A stretch of DNA of 64,000 bases from Psychroserpens sp. NJDZ02. GTDB taxonomy: Bacteria > Bacteroidota > Bacteroidia > Flavobacteriales > Flavobacteriaceae. A model generated the notes under the pieces. The model searched no databases, was not told where the DNA came from, and saw nothing but the letters and a program-made list of their open reading frames with translations. The position numbers and the translations under genes were made by a program. The stretch covers positions 246,501-310,500 of the forward strand of contig NZ_CP039451.1 of the NCBI RefSeq assembly GCF_004843725.1, written 5' to 3'. Below are positions 47,751 through 56,512 of this stretch, piece after piece. Each line of letters begins with the position of its first letter. Position 1 is the stretch's first letter.

Positions 47751-49376
47751 ATGAAAAATTTAGCACAAACAAATTATAGTTCGGCTTTAGACACTGTTAA
47801 AAATCTAAAAGCTAAGTATGGTAACACCTGGAATGCCATCCGTCCAGAAAGTGCAGCGAGAATGGCAACACAAAATCGTTTTAAAACAGGATTAGACATC
47901 GCTAAATATACGGCTAGCATTATGAGAGAAGATATGGCTGCTTATGATGCTGACCCTTCTAACTACACACAATCATTAGGCTGCTGGCACGGGTTTGTCG
48001 CCCAACAAAAAATGATTGCCGTAAAAAAACATCATAAAACAACAAGTAAACGTTATTTATACCTTTCTGGATGGATGGTTGCTGCCCTACGTTCAGAATT
48101 TGGACCATTACCAGATCAGTCTATGCATGAAAAAACGGCAGTACCGAGTTTGATTGCAGAGATCTATGATTTTTTACGTCAAGCGGATGCTATAGAATTA
48201 AATGACCTATTTAAAAGACTAGAAAACGGAGAAGATGTACAAGATTTAATTGATAATTACGAAACACATATCGTACCAATTATAGCTGATATTGATGCTG
48301 GTTTTGGTAATGAAGAAGCGACCTATTTACTAACCAAAAAAATGATTGAAGCTGGCGCTTGTGCCATTCAAATTGAAAATCAAGTGTCTGACGCAAAACA
48401 ATGTGGGCATCAAGATGGTAAAGTAACGGTACCCCACGAAGATTTTATTGCAAAATTAAACGCTATTAGATATGCGTTTTTAGAATTAAGTGTAGACGAT
48501 GGAGTTATTGTAGCTAGAACAGACTCTGAAGGCGCAGGATTAACCCAAAAACTACCCGTAAGTCAAGAACCAGGTGATTTAGCCTCTCAATATTTAGCTT
48601 TTGTTGAAGCTGAAGCTATTGATATTACAGAAGCCAAAGAAGGTGATGTGCTACTAAAAAGAGATGGTAAATTAGTACGTCCAGTACGATTAGCTAACGG
48701 GCTTTATAAATTTAAAGAAGGCTCTAATATAGACCGTGTCGTTTTAGATTGTATTACAAGTTTACAAAATGGTGCCGATTTATTATGGATTGAAACACCA
48801 ACACCTAATGTAAAGCAAATTGCACATATGGTTAATCGTGTAAAAGCAGTCGTACCCAATGCTAAATTGGTATACAATAACTCGCCGTCATTTAATTGGA
48901 CTTTAAATTTCCGTAATCAAGCCTATGAAGCTATGCTTGCTGAAGGAGAAGACGTAACAGCCTATGACAAAAACAATTTAATGGCTGCTGAATATGACGC
49001 CACCCCTTTATGTTTGCGTGCAGACCAAAACATTAAAACATTCCAAAAAGATGGCGCTAGAGATGCGGGTATATTCCACCACCTAATTACATTACCAACG
49101 TATCACACCACCGCGTTACACATGAACGATTTAACCAAAGGTTACTTTGGAGACGACGGTATGTTAGCTTACGTAAAAGGTGTGCAAAGAGAAGAGATCC
49201 GCAAAGGCGTGTCTTGTGTAAAACATCAAAGAATGGCTGGTTCTGACCTTGGAGATGATCACAAAACATTTTTCGCAGGTGATAAAGCCTTAAAAGCAGG
49301 TGGAGAAAATAACACCTCTAATCAATTTGAAAGCAAAACAAATACGACAAAACCAGAACTGGTTTTAGACAAATAA
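47751..49376 (+). CDS. aceA: Isocitrate lyase (long form)
   Basis: 541 residues, belonging to the ~530-residue branch rather than the 430-residue E. coli type. The catalytic loop is KQCGH at 216-220 with the nucleophile C218, in place of the more usual KKCGH. Substrate-site blocks include SGWMVAALRSEFGPLPDQ, IIADIDAGFGNEEATYLLTK, VIVARTDSEGAGLT and VYNNSPSFNWTLNFR. It cleaves isocitrate to glyoxylate and succinate. A 55-nt gap leads to the aldolase-like gene, consistent with cotranscription. Confidence 0.95.
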   Translation: MKNLAQTNYSSALDTVKNLKAKYGNTWNAIRPESAARMATQNRFKTGLDIAKYTASIMREDMAAYDADPSNYTQSLGCWHGFVAQQKMIAVKKHHKTTSKRYLYLSGWMVAALRSEFGPLPDQSMHEKTAVPSLIAEIYDFLRQADAIELNDLFKRLENGEDVQDLIDNYETHIVPIIADIDAGFGNEEATYLLTKKMIEAGACAIQIENQVSDAKQCGHQDGKVTVPHEDFIAKLNAIRYAFLELSVDDGVIVARTDSEGAGLTQKLPVSQEPGDLASQYLAFVEAEAIDITEAKEGDVLLKRDGKLVRPVRLANGLYKFKEGSNIDRVVLDCITSLQNGADLLWIETPTPNVKQIAHMVNRVKAVVPNAKLVYNNSPSFNWTLNFRNQAYEAMLAEGEDVTAYDKNNLMAAEYDATPLCLRADQNIKTFQKDGARDAGIFHHLITLPTYHTTALHMNDLTKGYFGDDGMLAYVKGVQREEIRKGVSCVKHQRMAGSDLGDDHKTFFAGDKALKAGGENNTSNQFESKTNTTKPELVLDK

Positions 49377-49431
49377 GCTATCATTCTTAAAATAGGGCAA
49401 CAGACGTATTTGTTGCCTTATTTTAATTAAA

Positions 49432-49941
49432 ATGTCATGTAACATCTCAATTGCTAATACTATGTTTACAACAGCAGACCTGTGGGACGACCACCACGAA
49501 CACCTTACCTGTGTTGCTCCTATTTTTAAATCTTATGGATCCAAATCAGCATTTTCAGGACAAATAAAAACCCTGAAAGTATTTGAAGATAATACGCTAG
49601 TCAGAAAACAATTAGAATCCGACGGAACGGGCCAAGTCCTTGTCATTGAAGGTGATGCCTCAATACGATGTGCTTTAATTGGAGATCAATTAGCGGCTTT
49701 GGCTATTCAGAATAATTGGAATGGTATTGTGATTAATGGTTGTATTCGAGATAGCGCCCTAATTAACACAATGGACATCGGAATAAGAGCTTTAAACACT
49801 TCGCCAGTAAAAAGTATAAAACAAAATAGTGGACATAGCACTATCTCAATTACATTTGGAGGCGTTATTTTTATACCAAAACACTATATTTATGTAGATT
49901 TAGATGGTATACTAATAAGCAAACACTATTTAATTAAATAA
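49432..49941 (+). CDS. RraA / 4-hydroxy-4-methyl-2-oxoglutarate aldolase family protein
   Basis: 169 residues. TTADLWDDHHEHLTCVAPIF opens the family fold, VLVIEGDASIRCALIGDQLA gives the G-D-x-L loop, and NWNGIVINGCIRDS supplies the R-D pair that binds metal and pyruvate in the HMG-aldolase branch. Those enzymes cleave 4-carboxy-4-hydroxy-type acids to pyruvate and can decarboxylate oxaloacetate. The RNase E-inhibitor role is limited to proteobacterial RraA. An internal ATG at 49462 (MFTTADLWDD) matches the family start better and is an alternative. It is 7 nt before the aminotransferase gene. Confidence 0.82.
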   Translation: MSCNISIANTMFTTADLWDDHHEHLTCVAPIFKSYGSKSAFSGQIKTLKVFEDNTLVRKQLESDGTGQVLVIEGDASIRCALIGDQLAALAIQNNWNGIVINGCIRDSALINTMDIGIRALNTSPVKSIKQNSGHSTISITFGGVIFIPKHYIYVDLDGILISKHYLIK

Positions 49942-49948
49942 TAAAGTA

Positions 49949-51124
49949 ATGAAAGGCAGAAAACTACTTATGATTCCTGGTCCTATAGAATTTGAACCAG
50001 ACGTATTACACGCTATGAGCATACCAACAACCAGTCATGTCTCACCAGATTTTATAAACGTTTTTGGAACTAGTTTAGAATTAATGCGCGATGTTTGGAA
50101 AGCTCCAAAAGGACAACCATTTATTATAGCAGGAACAGGGACATTAGCGATGGATATGGCAGCTGCCAACCTTATAGAACAGGGTGATCACGTGTTAATA
50201 ATTTCTTCTGGCTATTTTGGGAATCGTTTTAAAGCTATTGCAGAACGCTATGGCGCAAAAACAACTTTACTCGAAGCACCTTTAGGCGAATTGGTCGCTC
50301 TTGAAACGATTGAAAAAGAACTTAAAAGCAAACCATACAAAGCGTTAACCATTACACATGTAGATACCTCAACAGGTTTACTAACAGACCCTAAACCCAT
50401 TGCACAATTAGCTACAAAATACAACACCTTAAGTATATTAGATGGTGTTTGCTCAGTCGCAGGTGAAGCCATCCATCAAGACGAGTGGGGTCTTGACATG
50501 GTATTAACCGCTTCTCAAAAAGCTATTGGTGTACCACCAGGACTAGCGCTTCTAATGGCTTCCAAAAAAGCGATGCAAGTCTGGAAAAACAGAAAAACAC
50601 CTGTCCCAAATTACTATGCAGATTTTAGCAATTGGTTACCAATAATGTATGCTTATGAAGCGCGTCAACCATCCTATTTTGGCACACCAGCAGTCAATTT
50701 AATTGTAGCTCTAGAAGTTAGTCTCAAAATTATTTGTACTGAGGGCATAGACCAGCGCGTACACCGTCATCACAATTTAGCGAAAGCATTTAGAGCAGGA
50801 ATAGTAGCTTTAAACCTAGAGATATTACCTAAAACAAATACTACAACAGCCAATACATTAACCGCTATTTACTACCCAAAAGGCATAAATGGCGCTGATT
50901 TAAGTAAACAAATGAGTGCTAATGATATTATAATCGCCGGAGGACTACTCCCAGAACTGAAAGCAAACTATTTTAGAATAGGCCATATGGGATCAATATC
51001 ATCTAACGATCTCCTAGCTGTGTTAGGTGCTTTAGAGCGGGCATTAATAACTTTAGGACATCCCTTAAAAGCGGGACAGAGTTTACGAGCCTTTCAGGAT
51101 ACACTTCTAAAAAGTAACCTTTAG
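49949..51124 (+). CDS. Class V PLP aminotransferase (alanine/serine-glyoxylate type)
   Basis: 391 residues. MIPGPIEFEPDVLHAMSIPT and IIAGTGTLAMDMAAANLI are the N-terminal substrate and cofactor loops. ILDGVCSVAGE has the PLP-pyridine aspartate (D165) and VLTASQKAIG the Schiff-base lysine (K191). YFGTPAVNLIVALEVSL matches the alanine-glyoxylate and serine-glyoxylate branch. Downstream of isocitrate lyase and malate synthase, it would convert glyoxylate to glycine or feed amino-acid carbon into glyoxylate. The amino donor is not determined. Confidence 0.88.
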   Translation: MKGRKLLMIPGPIEFEPDVLHAMSIPTTSHVSPDFINVFGTSLELMRDVWKAPKGQPFIIAGTGTLAMDMAAANLIEQGDHVLIISSGYFGNRFKAIAERYGAKTTLLEAPLGELVALETIEKELKSKPYKALTITHVDTSTGLLTDPKPIAQLATKYNTLSILDGVCSVAGEAIHQDEWGLDMVLTASQKAIGVPPGLALLMASKKAMQVWKNRKTPVPNYYADFSNWLPIMYAYEARQPSYFGTPAVNLIVALEVSLKIICTEGIDQRVHRHHNLAKAFRAGIVALNLEILPKTNTTTANTLTAIYYPKGINGADLSKQMSANDIIIAGGLLPELKANYFRIGHMGSISSNDLLAVLGALERALITLGHPLKAGQSLRAFQDTLLKSNL

Positions 51125-51488
51125 CCTACTCCATCTAACATCAATGTAATGTACACCATTTACTTAACACAACGACAAGCAGTCTTATTACACTTCTTAA
51201 ATTTAAAAAAAACATAGTACTCATAATCTTATATTTTAAACAAAAACACGCAAGCACCTCCCTAAAACAACGTTTGTTTGTGTGTTTCAAACTTAAAACA
51301 ACCAATTTATTCAGATTCTAGCATAGCCTAAAAACTTATACTAAATCTATAAGACAGTACGCATTAGTTAAATATGAAACACATATAAATACTAAAAACG
51401 ACATTGTAATCTTCCTTTTTTTGATTCGGCTTATATCTCTATTAATTTTTTTCACATATATTTACAGCTAACCATAAAAAACCATAAC
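51125..51488. other. 364-nt gap without a gene
   Basis: The gap holds a weak inverted repeat around 51240-51285 (AAACACGCAA against TTTGTGTGTTT) that could be a terminator for the glyoxylate operon, although no clean T tract follows. TATATTTAC near 51459-51467 could be a -7 element for the next gene without an obvious -33. Nothing else is supported. Confidence 0.4.
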
Positions 51489-51947
51489 ATGAAAAAAATT
51501 AAAGCAGCAATTCTATTTACATTCTTAATTTTTGGTATTACGAGTTCTTTTGCAAAAGGAAAAATTCCATTTGGAAAAAAAGAAGTGATTACCGTTGTGT
51601 CTGAATTACCAGATAACGAAATGTATGAAACTGATGAAAACAGTAAAGAATATCTTGATTTAGCAACGATACATGAAGAGTTTAATATTGCTTGGATTTT
51701 ACCTTTATGGATTACTAAAGAGGCAAAACTTGTATTATACAGTGTTAAATCAGAAACTTACTATGACGTTCCTGCAGATCAAATGGAAGCTATATTAAAA
51801 GAAAATAACATTACTGAAGCAGATGTTTTAAAAGTTCCTTTTTACAATAAATATGGTGGTAAAATTGTATTTCTTTTAATTGTTGCTGGAATTATCTGGA
51901 GCTATATGGGTAAAAAAGACGATAATGTAGAACCTAAAGAAGTTTAA
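51489..51947 (+). CDS. Exported protein of unknown function with a C-terminal membrane helix
   Basis: 152 residues. A signal peptide (MKKIKAAILFTFLIFGITSS, then FAKG) is followed by an acidic domain of about 95 residues and a membrane helix GGKIVFLLIVAGIIWSYMG, with a charged tail at 142-152. No cysteine or catalytic motif is visible. It ends 1 nt before the next ATG, so the pair is probably cotranslated and may form a complex. Confidence 0.7.
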   Translation: MKKIKAAILFTFLIFGITSSFAKGKIPFGKKEVITVVSELPDNEMYETDENSKEYLDLATIHEEFNIAWILPLWITKEAKLVLYSVKSETYYDVPADQMEAILKENNITEADVLKVPFYNKYGGKIVFLLIVAGIIWSYMGKKDDNVEPKEV

Positions 51948-51948
51948 C

Positions 51949-52611
51949 ATGAGTCCATATTTAATCCCGGCTATAGTTTTTTCCTTGGGTATTTTTATGA
52001 TGTTTTACATGATGAAAAAGAACAAAACCCATATTTCTAATGAAGATATTGATAAAGAAAAACTAAATGTTGATCATTATCAAAAAGAGCTTCTAGACAA
52101 AGACTACTCCTATATTAAAAAATGGATGAAAAGTGCACCTATTGACGCCTTTACTTCTGCATCTATACCGTATACTGGTGTCGACAAGGCGAAGGATGTC
52201 GGTAAAGATTTATTAAAATCGGCATTGACCTTAGGAACCGTAAAGTATACAACTGTTGAAACGCCTTCTTTTGTAACTTTAAGCGAAGGAAAAATGCATT
52301 ATTTTAGTACAGATGTAGATGGTGATTTAAAAGAACACTTGATTTTTAATTCAGATCGTTTGAGTCATGCCACCGTTACATTAGAGCCTACTAAAACCGA
52401 AGACGTCCTTGCTAACAAGTATCTTTTTACCTTTGATATAGATGGTCAAATAAGTACTATCGAAGTGCATAACACCTTAACTTTTAATGCTGGTGTTTCT
52501 TCCATGTTTGGTAGTAGTTATTCTAAAACATTAACCAAAAACAAAGTCGTTGGAGATGAATTTTACACTAAAATTAGTACCCTTTATCCCAACTTAAAAG
52601 TAAAAAGCTAA
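51949..52611 (+). CDS. Membrane-anchored protein of unknown function
   Basis: 220 residues. One N-terminal helix (YLIPAIVFSLGIFMMFYMMK) is followed by a soluble domain containing the amphipathic stretch GVDKAKDVGKDLLKSALTLG and beta-rich sequence to the end. I recognise no family. Its partner gene overlaps in context only (1-nt gap). A strong terminator 20 nt after the stop closes the conserved part of the window; accessory DNA begins beyond it. Confidence 0.7.
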   Translation: MSPYLIPAIVFSLGIFMMFYMMKKNKTHISNEDIDKEKLNVDHYQKELLDKDYSYIKKWMKSAPIDAFTSASIPYTGVDKAKDVGKDLLKSALTLGTVKYTTVETPSFVTLSEGKMHYFSTDVDGDLKEHLIFNSDRLSHATVTLEPTKTEDVLANKYLFTFDIDGQISTIEVHNTLTFNAGVSSMFGSSYSKTLTKNKVVGDEFYTKISTLYPNLKVKS

Positions 52612-52632
52612 TCTTTTAGCATTATAATATTT

Positions 52633-52670
52633 AAAGCCGAATTTCAATATGTTTTGAAATTCGGCTTTTT
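52633..52670 (+). terminator. Rho-independent terminator
   Basis: Arms AAAGCCGAATTTCA and TGAAATTCGGCTTT are perfectly complementary, and a T run follows. It ends the two-gene membrane-protein operon and sits at the border of the accessory region. Confidence 0.93.
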
Positions 52671-52768
52671 GTTTTCTATCCTAGTAATAATAGATCGCTT
52701 TTAATTTCTTGTATACTTTAATCGTTCTTTTTATTACTCGTGTGCTCAGCTACGTGCTTAATAACCAC

Positions 52769-52855
52769 TTGACAATGTCCTTTTTTTAAACTAACTTCGT
52801 TTCACTTCAAATAGAATTCCTAAAAACGGAATCTTATGTGTTGTACGCACTAAAA
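52769..52855 (+). promoter_or_regulatory. Recurring promoter-leader module, copy 1
   Basis: TTG (52769-52771), a 20-nt spacer with a T run, then TAACTTCG (52792-52799): close to the phylum consensus. A conserved leader follows (GTTTCACTTCAAATAGAATT then CCTAAAAACGGAATCTTATG), in which ATTCC and GGAAT can pair around a 7-nt loop. The cargo ATG is at 52865. The same module precedes other unrelated genes at 56446, 59262 and 62057, and in worn form at 54570 and 61201. Confidence 0.7.
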
Positions 52856-52864
52856 TAAAATACC

Positions 52865-53683
52865 ATGAACAGAGATCAGTTAGCCAAATTGATAGTGAAT
52901 CGATTAAATAGCGACAGAGAATTACTCAAACAACAATATGATCAATCAAAAAATAAAATAGGGCATTTTTATATTGACAATATCTTACCTAAAGAAATTG
53001 TTGACGAAATTGATAATCAGTTTCCAAACCAAAATAAAATGTCCCTAAAAAAAAGCTTAAGGGAGAATAAATATATAGCGGCTCAAATGAATAAGTACAA
53101 TCCTATTTTGGAAGAAGCAATATATGCGTTTCAAAATAAAGAGGTGGTTAATTGTATTAAATATATTTGCGGAATAGAAGACCTTCAACCTGATGAATAT
53201 TTATATGCAGGAGGACTATCTTCCATGAATAAAGATCAATTTTTGAATCCTCATTTGGATAATTCTCATGATAAGGATAGAAATAGCTGGAGAGTTTTAA
53301 ATTTACTCTATTATGTTACTCCAAATTGGAACGATGGAAACGGAGGTCATTTAGAATTATGGCCTAACGGTCTAAAGAAAAAGCAAATTACCATACATGC
53401 TAAGTTTAATCGATTAGTTGTTATGGCTACACATCAATTGTCATGGCATTCTGTAAGCCCCGTATTAGTTGATTCTTCCCGTAATTGTGTATCTAATTAT
53501 TATTTCTCGAACAATCCTTTACAAGCTAATGATAAATTCCATGTTACAACTTTTAGAGGGCGACCAGAGCAAGTAATTACAAATCAAGTTTTAAAAATTG
53601 ACTCCTTTTTAAGAATGAATATCCGAAAACTATTTAAGAAAGGAATTAAAGAAAACCCGCATGTATACAAGAAGGAGAATTAA
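52865..53683 (+). CDS. 2-oxoglutarate/Fe(II) dioxygenase (prolyl-hydroxylase-like)
   Basis: 272 residues. The iron ligands are visible: H130 and D132 in NPHLDNSHD, and H195 in QLSWHSVSP, with R206 placed to bind 2-oxoglutarate. A GNGGHLELWPNGLKKKQITI strand lies between them, as in 2OG-FeII_Oxy_3/5 enzymes. The N-terminal 100 residues are helical and have no motif. Substrate unknown; bacterial members hydroxylate proteins, small molecules or cell-envelope components. It is the first cargo gene of the accessory array, and an antisense intron trace starts 9 nt after its stop. Confidence 0.85.
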   Translation: MNRDQLAKLIVNRLNSDRELLKQQYDQSKNKIGHFYIDNILPKEIVDEIDNQFPNQNKMSLKKSLRENKYIAAQMNKYNPILEEAIYAFQNKEVVNCIKYICGIEDLQPDEYLYAGGLSSMNKDQFLNPHLDNSHDKDRNSWRVLNLLYYVTPNWNDGNGGHLELWPNGLKKKQITIHAKFNRLVVMATHQLSWHSVSPVLVDSSRNCVSNYYFSNNPLQANDKFHVTTFRGRPEQVITNQVLKIDSFLRMNIRKLFKKGIKENPHVYKKEN

Positions 53684-53692
53684 CTTTTACTA

Positions 53693-54100
53693 ATCGAGTA
53701 AACGACTCCGACTAAAATAGTCGAAATGTGCCTAGCAATAGTACTCAGGAACGTATACGGCGGTTCGTAAATCATCACACCTAAGACTTTTACCCTTGGC
53801 ATTATCTTCTTATTTAAGCATAGGCTACCACTAGTGCTCCTATGCGAATTTTGAAGAGCATGACGTTCTATCCTTCCTTACCTTGCGAGACCCTATGACG
53901 TATTACCTCTGCGCGTTTACTTTAAGTACTATGACCTCTGCTGATTGCTCCATACAGTCAACTCGTAACTTTGGAGATCTCCCTAGATAATGGTATCTTC
54001 TTTCACTTAATCACTGCCGTATCCACATAATTACCCTTTTGGTAATTGTTAGGCGTTACAATGATGTGTTTGCTTACCAGAATAATTATGCCTCTATATT
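53693..54100 (-). mobile_element. Group II intron, truncated and decayed (copy A), no RT gene
   Basis: On the minus strand it lacks the 5' third and starts mid domain I near 54100. It keeps GAGTTGACTGTATGGAGCAA-type and GTCATAGTACTTAAAG-type blocks and the CGCATAGGAGCACTAGTGGT / GCCTATGC hairpin, and it ends ...TTTACTCGAT at 53693. Domain V begins GAACCGCCGTATACG and then decays, so it cannot splice. It matches the full copy at 63034-63652 closely, including the same ORF-less junction. The 3' end lies 9 nt after the oxygenase stop codon, in antisense. Confidence 0.8.
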
Positions 54101-54160
54101 CTGGAGTGTCTACTTTTGATGTGCCGATTATATTAAGCTTACAAATTATATATTTAATTT

Positions 54161-54314
54161 ATGGCAAAGAATTATGAAAACGAATTTAAAGTAATGATAG
54201 TAGATCTATTAAATTCGGAAATTAAAGACTAAACAGGTTAGTGATGATTACAATTTAAGTTCAAGTATGATTGGTCGTTGGAAACGAGAATACAAACTTA
54301 AACCTGGTGTCTAG
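54161..54314 (+). pseudogene. IS3-family transposase OrfA remnant, frameshifted
   Basis: ATG at 54161 reads MAKNYENEFKVMIVDLLNSE, meets a stop, and continues one frame over as KTKQVSDDYNLSSSMIGRWK followed by REYKLKPGV. The second part is the recognition helix of the IS3 OrfA helix-turn-helix (S-x-x-M/L-I-x-R-W-K-R/K). No OrfB or terminal inverted repeats remain. It is a relic inserted between the intron trace and the next promoter module. Confidence 0.75.
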
Positions 54315-54393
54315 TTGAGAAGATGTGTAAGTTAGAAAAAACACTTATTATCATTGGTTTAAAAACTGCTAAAATATTTCTAAAAAAAAGTGT

Positions 54394-54560
54394 AAATCAC
54401 AACTTTTTTATGTCTCAATTTTTGCTTTTCTCAAACGCAAAAGAAAGTCATTAATGGGATTGAATTTAAAATATTACAACATATGATATATGAGAGCAAT
54501 GGAAGTTACAGCAGCTAATCCACAGACTGGATAGTAACTTCACTTTTTTAGTTTTTTTTT
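54394..54560 (+). pseudogene. Decayed small secreted-protein gene, copy 1
   Basis: Recognisable pieces are the signal-like ITTF...SQF..FSNAK coding region, then KVINGIEFK, a deletion, and the C-terminal YESNG-like part ending near 54522 (ATATATGAGAGCAATGG, GCAGCTAATCC). Two other copies of the same gene lie at 59071-59254 and 63886-64000. In each place it stands just upstream of, or within, the recurring boundary of the array. Confidence 0.6.
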
Positions 54561-54680
54561 AATACTAAATTGGTTTAACTTCAAATAGAATTTCTAAAAA
54601 CAGAATATTATTTGTTGTATGTTAGCTACATTGGTAAAAACATCATCATGAAATAAGTTGACTAAAAAAATTTCTAATTA
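54561..54680 (+). promoter_or_regulatory. Recurring promoter-leader module, copy 2 (diverged promoter)
   Basis: The leader part GGTTTAACTTCAAATAGAAT then TTCTAAAAACAGAATATTAT and TTGTTGTATGTTAGCTACATT is well kept. The promoter half has lost the clear TTG-N20-TAACTTCG form. TTCT and AGAA can pair around AAAAAC, so a short hairpin is kept although the pairing bases differ from copy 1. Confidence 0.55.
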
Positions 54681-55517
54681 ATGAGTATTACACAACCAAT
54701 CAAGAATACATTAAAAACAGTATGGCAGGCATGCATCAGCAACACTGCATGGCGTTGGTTTCAGAAAATAATTATATTGACGGTTTTTTCATTAGTAGTC
54801 AATCATTTAGCCTCGCAAGATAATTTTATAGATACTGAATCGTACAGATTCCCTATAGAAGGTTTTTTGTCAACTATTATGTTATTTATTCTCATTGGAA
54901 TTATTACAAATCTTAATTTTAAATTTTACAAGAAAAAGTATTTCTCCAAAAAGATAGAGGTTGTTACTATATTAAGGTTTATGCTCTCCACTTTAGGGTA
55001 CATTACAATCATGTATATCCCTGTAAATATTATTTTAAATATAATTACAGGCGGACAGACCGAGTTCTATTATTTATTAATTGGCTTGGTAATCACCTTA
55101 TTATTGAGTTTTATTTTTATAGTTATCTTGTATACCCAAGACCTATACAGTTTGTATACATTATCTATAAAAGATGCGGAAATTACTATTGAAAGCGGCG
55201 CAAAAACAACCAAACTTACCTATGAAAATATTGCGTGCTTTTACAGCGAAAACAAAATTGTATACACGGTTCAAAATGATGGCACCACAATTAACACCGA
55301 TTTTACACTGAAAGAACTTTAAGAAAAATTAAATGATCAATTGTTTTTTAGAGCCAATCGACAAATTATCATTCACAAAGATGCTGTAGACCAAATTGAA
55401 AAGATTGAAAATGGTAAGCTAAGTATTCGGTTAAAAGCCTCCATTAAAAACGATGCAATTGCCATAATTAATATCAGTCGTTACAAACGAAAAGCATTTA
55501 TGAGTTGGTTGCAATAA
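54681..55517 (+). pseudogene. Membrane-linked LytTR-type DNA-binding regulator, broken by one in-frame stop
   Basis: Reading through a single TAA at 55320-55322 restores a 278-residue protein in the same frame. Four membrane helices (for example IIILTVFSLVVNHLA and STIMLFILIGIITNLNFKF) are followed by a LytTR domain: TKLTYENIACFYSENKIVYT, EKLNDQLFFRANRQIIIHKD, then VDQIEKIENGKLSIRL and ISRYKRKAFMSWLQ. Everything else looks intact, so the break is recent, a sequencing error, or the short 213-residue product is used. The CPBP protease gene follows 123 nt later and may have been its target or partner. Confidence 0.8.
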
Positions 55518-55640
55518 AAGAAATCAAAAACTACCGACTATTCAGACCTAAATTTATGACCATTCAGTAAAAACAGAGTCATTTAAAGGGGCTTTCAGAG
55601 ATTTTGTTCATTATTTCGCTTAGAAATTAAACCTAAAAAA

Positions 55641-56303
55641 ATGAACAAAATAAACTTACGTCAAACCTTAATTCCATTAATTACCATTGCAATCATCTGG
55701 TTTATATGGTTTGGACCAATCCGTATAAATTATATAGAAAATATAATTATTTCTATAGTAATCATTATAGCGAATTATATAGAATATAAAGGAAAACCAT
55801 TTTCCGCACTTGGATTTCAACGTGAAAAATTCACAATCAAAAACATCCTCGTACTTGCGCCAATAGTTGCACTAGTTCTCTTTGCTTTTTATGTCTTTGC
55901 TGTGGTCCCTGGAATAACAAAACTTACAAGAGTACCTATTGATTATTCAAGTTTTGAGCAATTGAAAGGAAATCTTCCAGCTTGTTTAATTGCTTTAGTA
56001 GTAGTGTGGGCTACTGCGGGATTTGGCGAAGAAATTATCTTTCGCGGTTATTTTATGCGCCAATTTGTTAAATTCTTTGGAGAAAGCAAACTTAGTATCG
56101 CTATCAATATTATCCTATTGGGTTGTTTTTTCGGTTTTATGCATAGTTACCAAGGCATTACAGGACAACTTGTTGCAGGGTTTGTTGGGGCGCTCTTAGC
56201 TCTGATATTCTACTTGCGTAAATACGATTTATGGTTTATTGTTGCAGTACATGGTTTTTTTGACACGTTTGCTTTAATTTGTATTTACTATGGTTTGGCA
56301 TAG
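55641..56303 (+). CDS. CPBP-family intramembrane metalloprotease (CAAX/Abi type)
   Basis: 220 residues with about seven membrane helices. The three CPBP motifs are present: EE at 130-131 with R135 (FGEEIIFRGYF), FGFMHS with H168, and HGFFDTF with H204 and D208. The family includes prenyl-protein proteases and bacteriocin self-immunity proteins. Here it follows a broken LytTR regulator, a pairing seen in peptide-related regulatory loci. It ends at GCATAGCATTATC, a sequence resembling the 3' border of the HEPN cargo gene. Confidence 0.88.
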   Translation: MNKINLRQTLIPLITIAIIWFIWFGPIRINYIENIIISIVIIIANYIEYKGKPFSALGFQREKFTIKNILVLAPIVALVLFAFYVFAVVPGITKLTRVPIDYSSFEQLKGNLPACLIALVVVWATAGFGEEIIFRGYFMRQFVKFFGESKLSIAINIILLGCFFGFMHSYQGITGQLVAGFVGALLALIFYLRKYDLWFIVAVHGFFDTFALICIYYGLA

Positions 56304-56420
56304 CATTATCAAATGAGAACACTTACAAATTTAATTTACCCAATAAATTTAACTTAAGCTGTACAGTAAATTAAATCGTTTCCTTTTATTCCACAAGTAT
56401 ATAGTGACAATGAATGGGAC

Positions 56421-56512
56421 TCGATTTTTTTTTATTTTTTCAAACTAACTTCATTTCACTTCAAACAGAATTTCTAAAAACAGAATTTTATTTGTTGTAT
56501 GTTAGCTGTACT
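56421..56512 (+). promoter_or_regulatory. Recurring promoter-leader module, copy 3
   Basis: TAACTTCA at 56446-56453 follows a T run; the -33 position is TCG rather than TTG with a 22-nt spacer, so promoter strength is doubtful. The leader (ATTTCACTTCAAACAGAATT, TCTAAAAACAGAATTTTATT, GTTGTATGTTAGCTGTACT) runs directly into the ATG at 56513. Confidence 0.6.

Noticed and set aside
55641..56303. CPBP protease called as an abortive-infection defence gene
   Set aside because: The family name Abi is historical. Motifs support a membrane protease, and context (a LytTR regulator) does not point to defence.
56414..56512. Longer N-terminus for the 56513 lipoprotein starting at 56414
   Set aside because: The extra 33 codons would translate the conserved promoter-leader module and would bury the signal peptide; ATG 56513 gives a normal lipobox signal.
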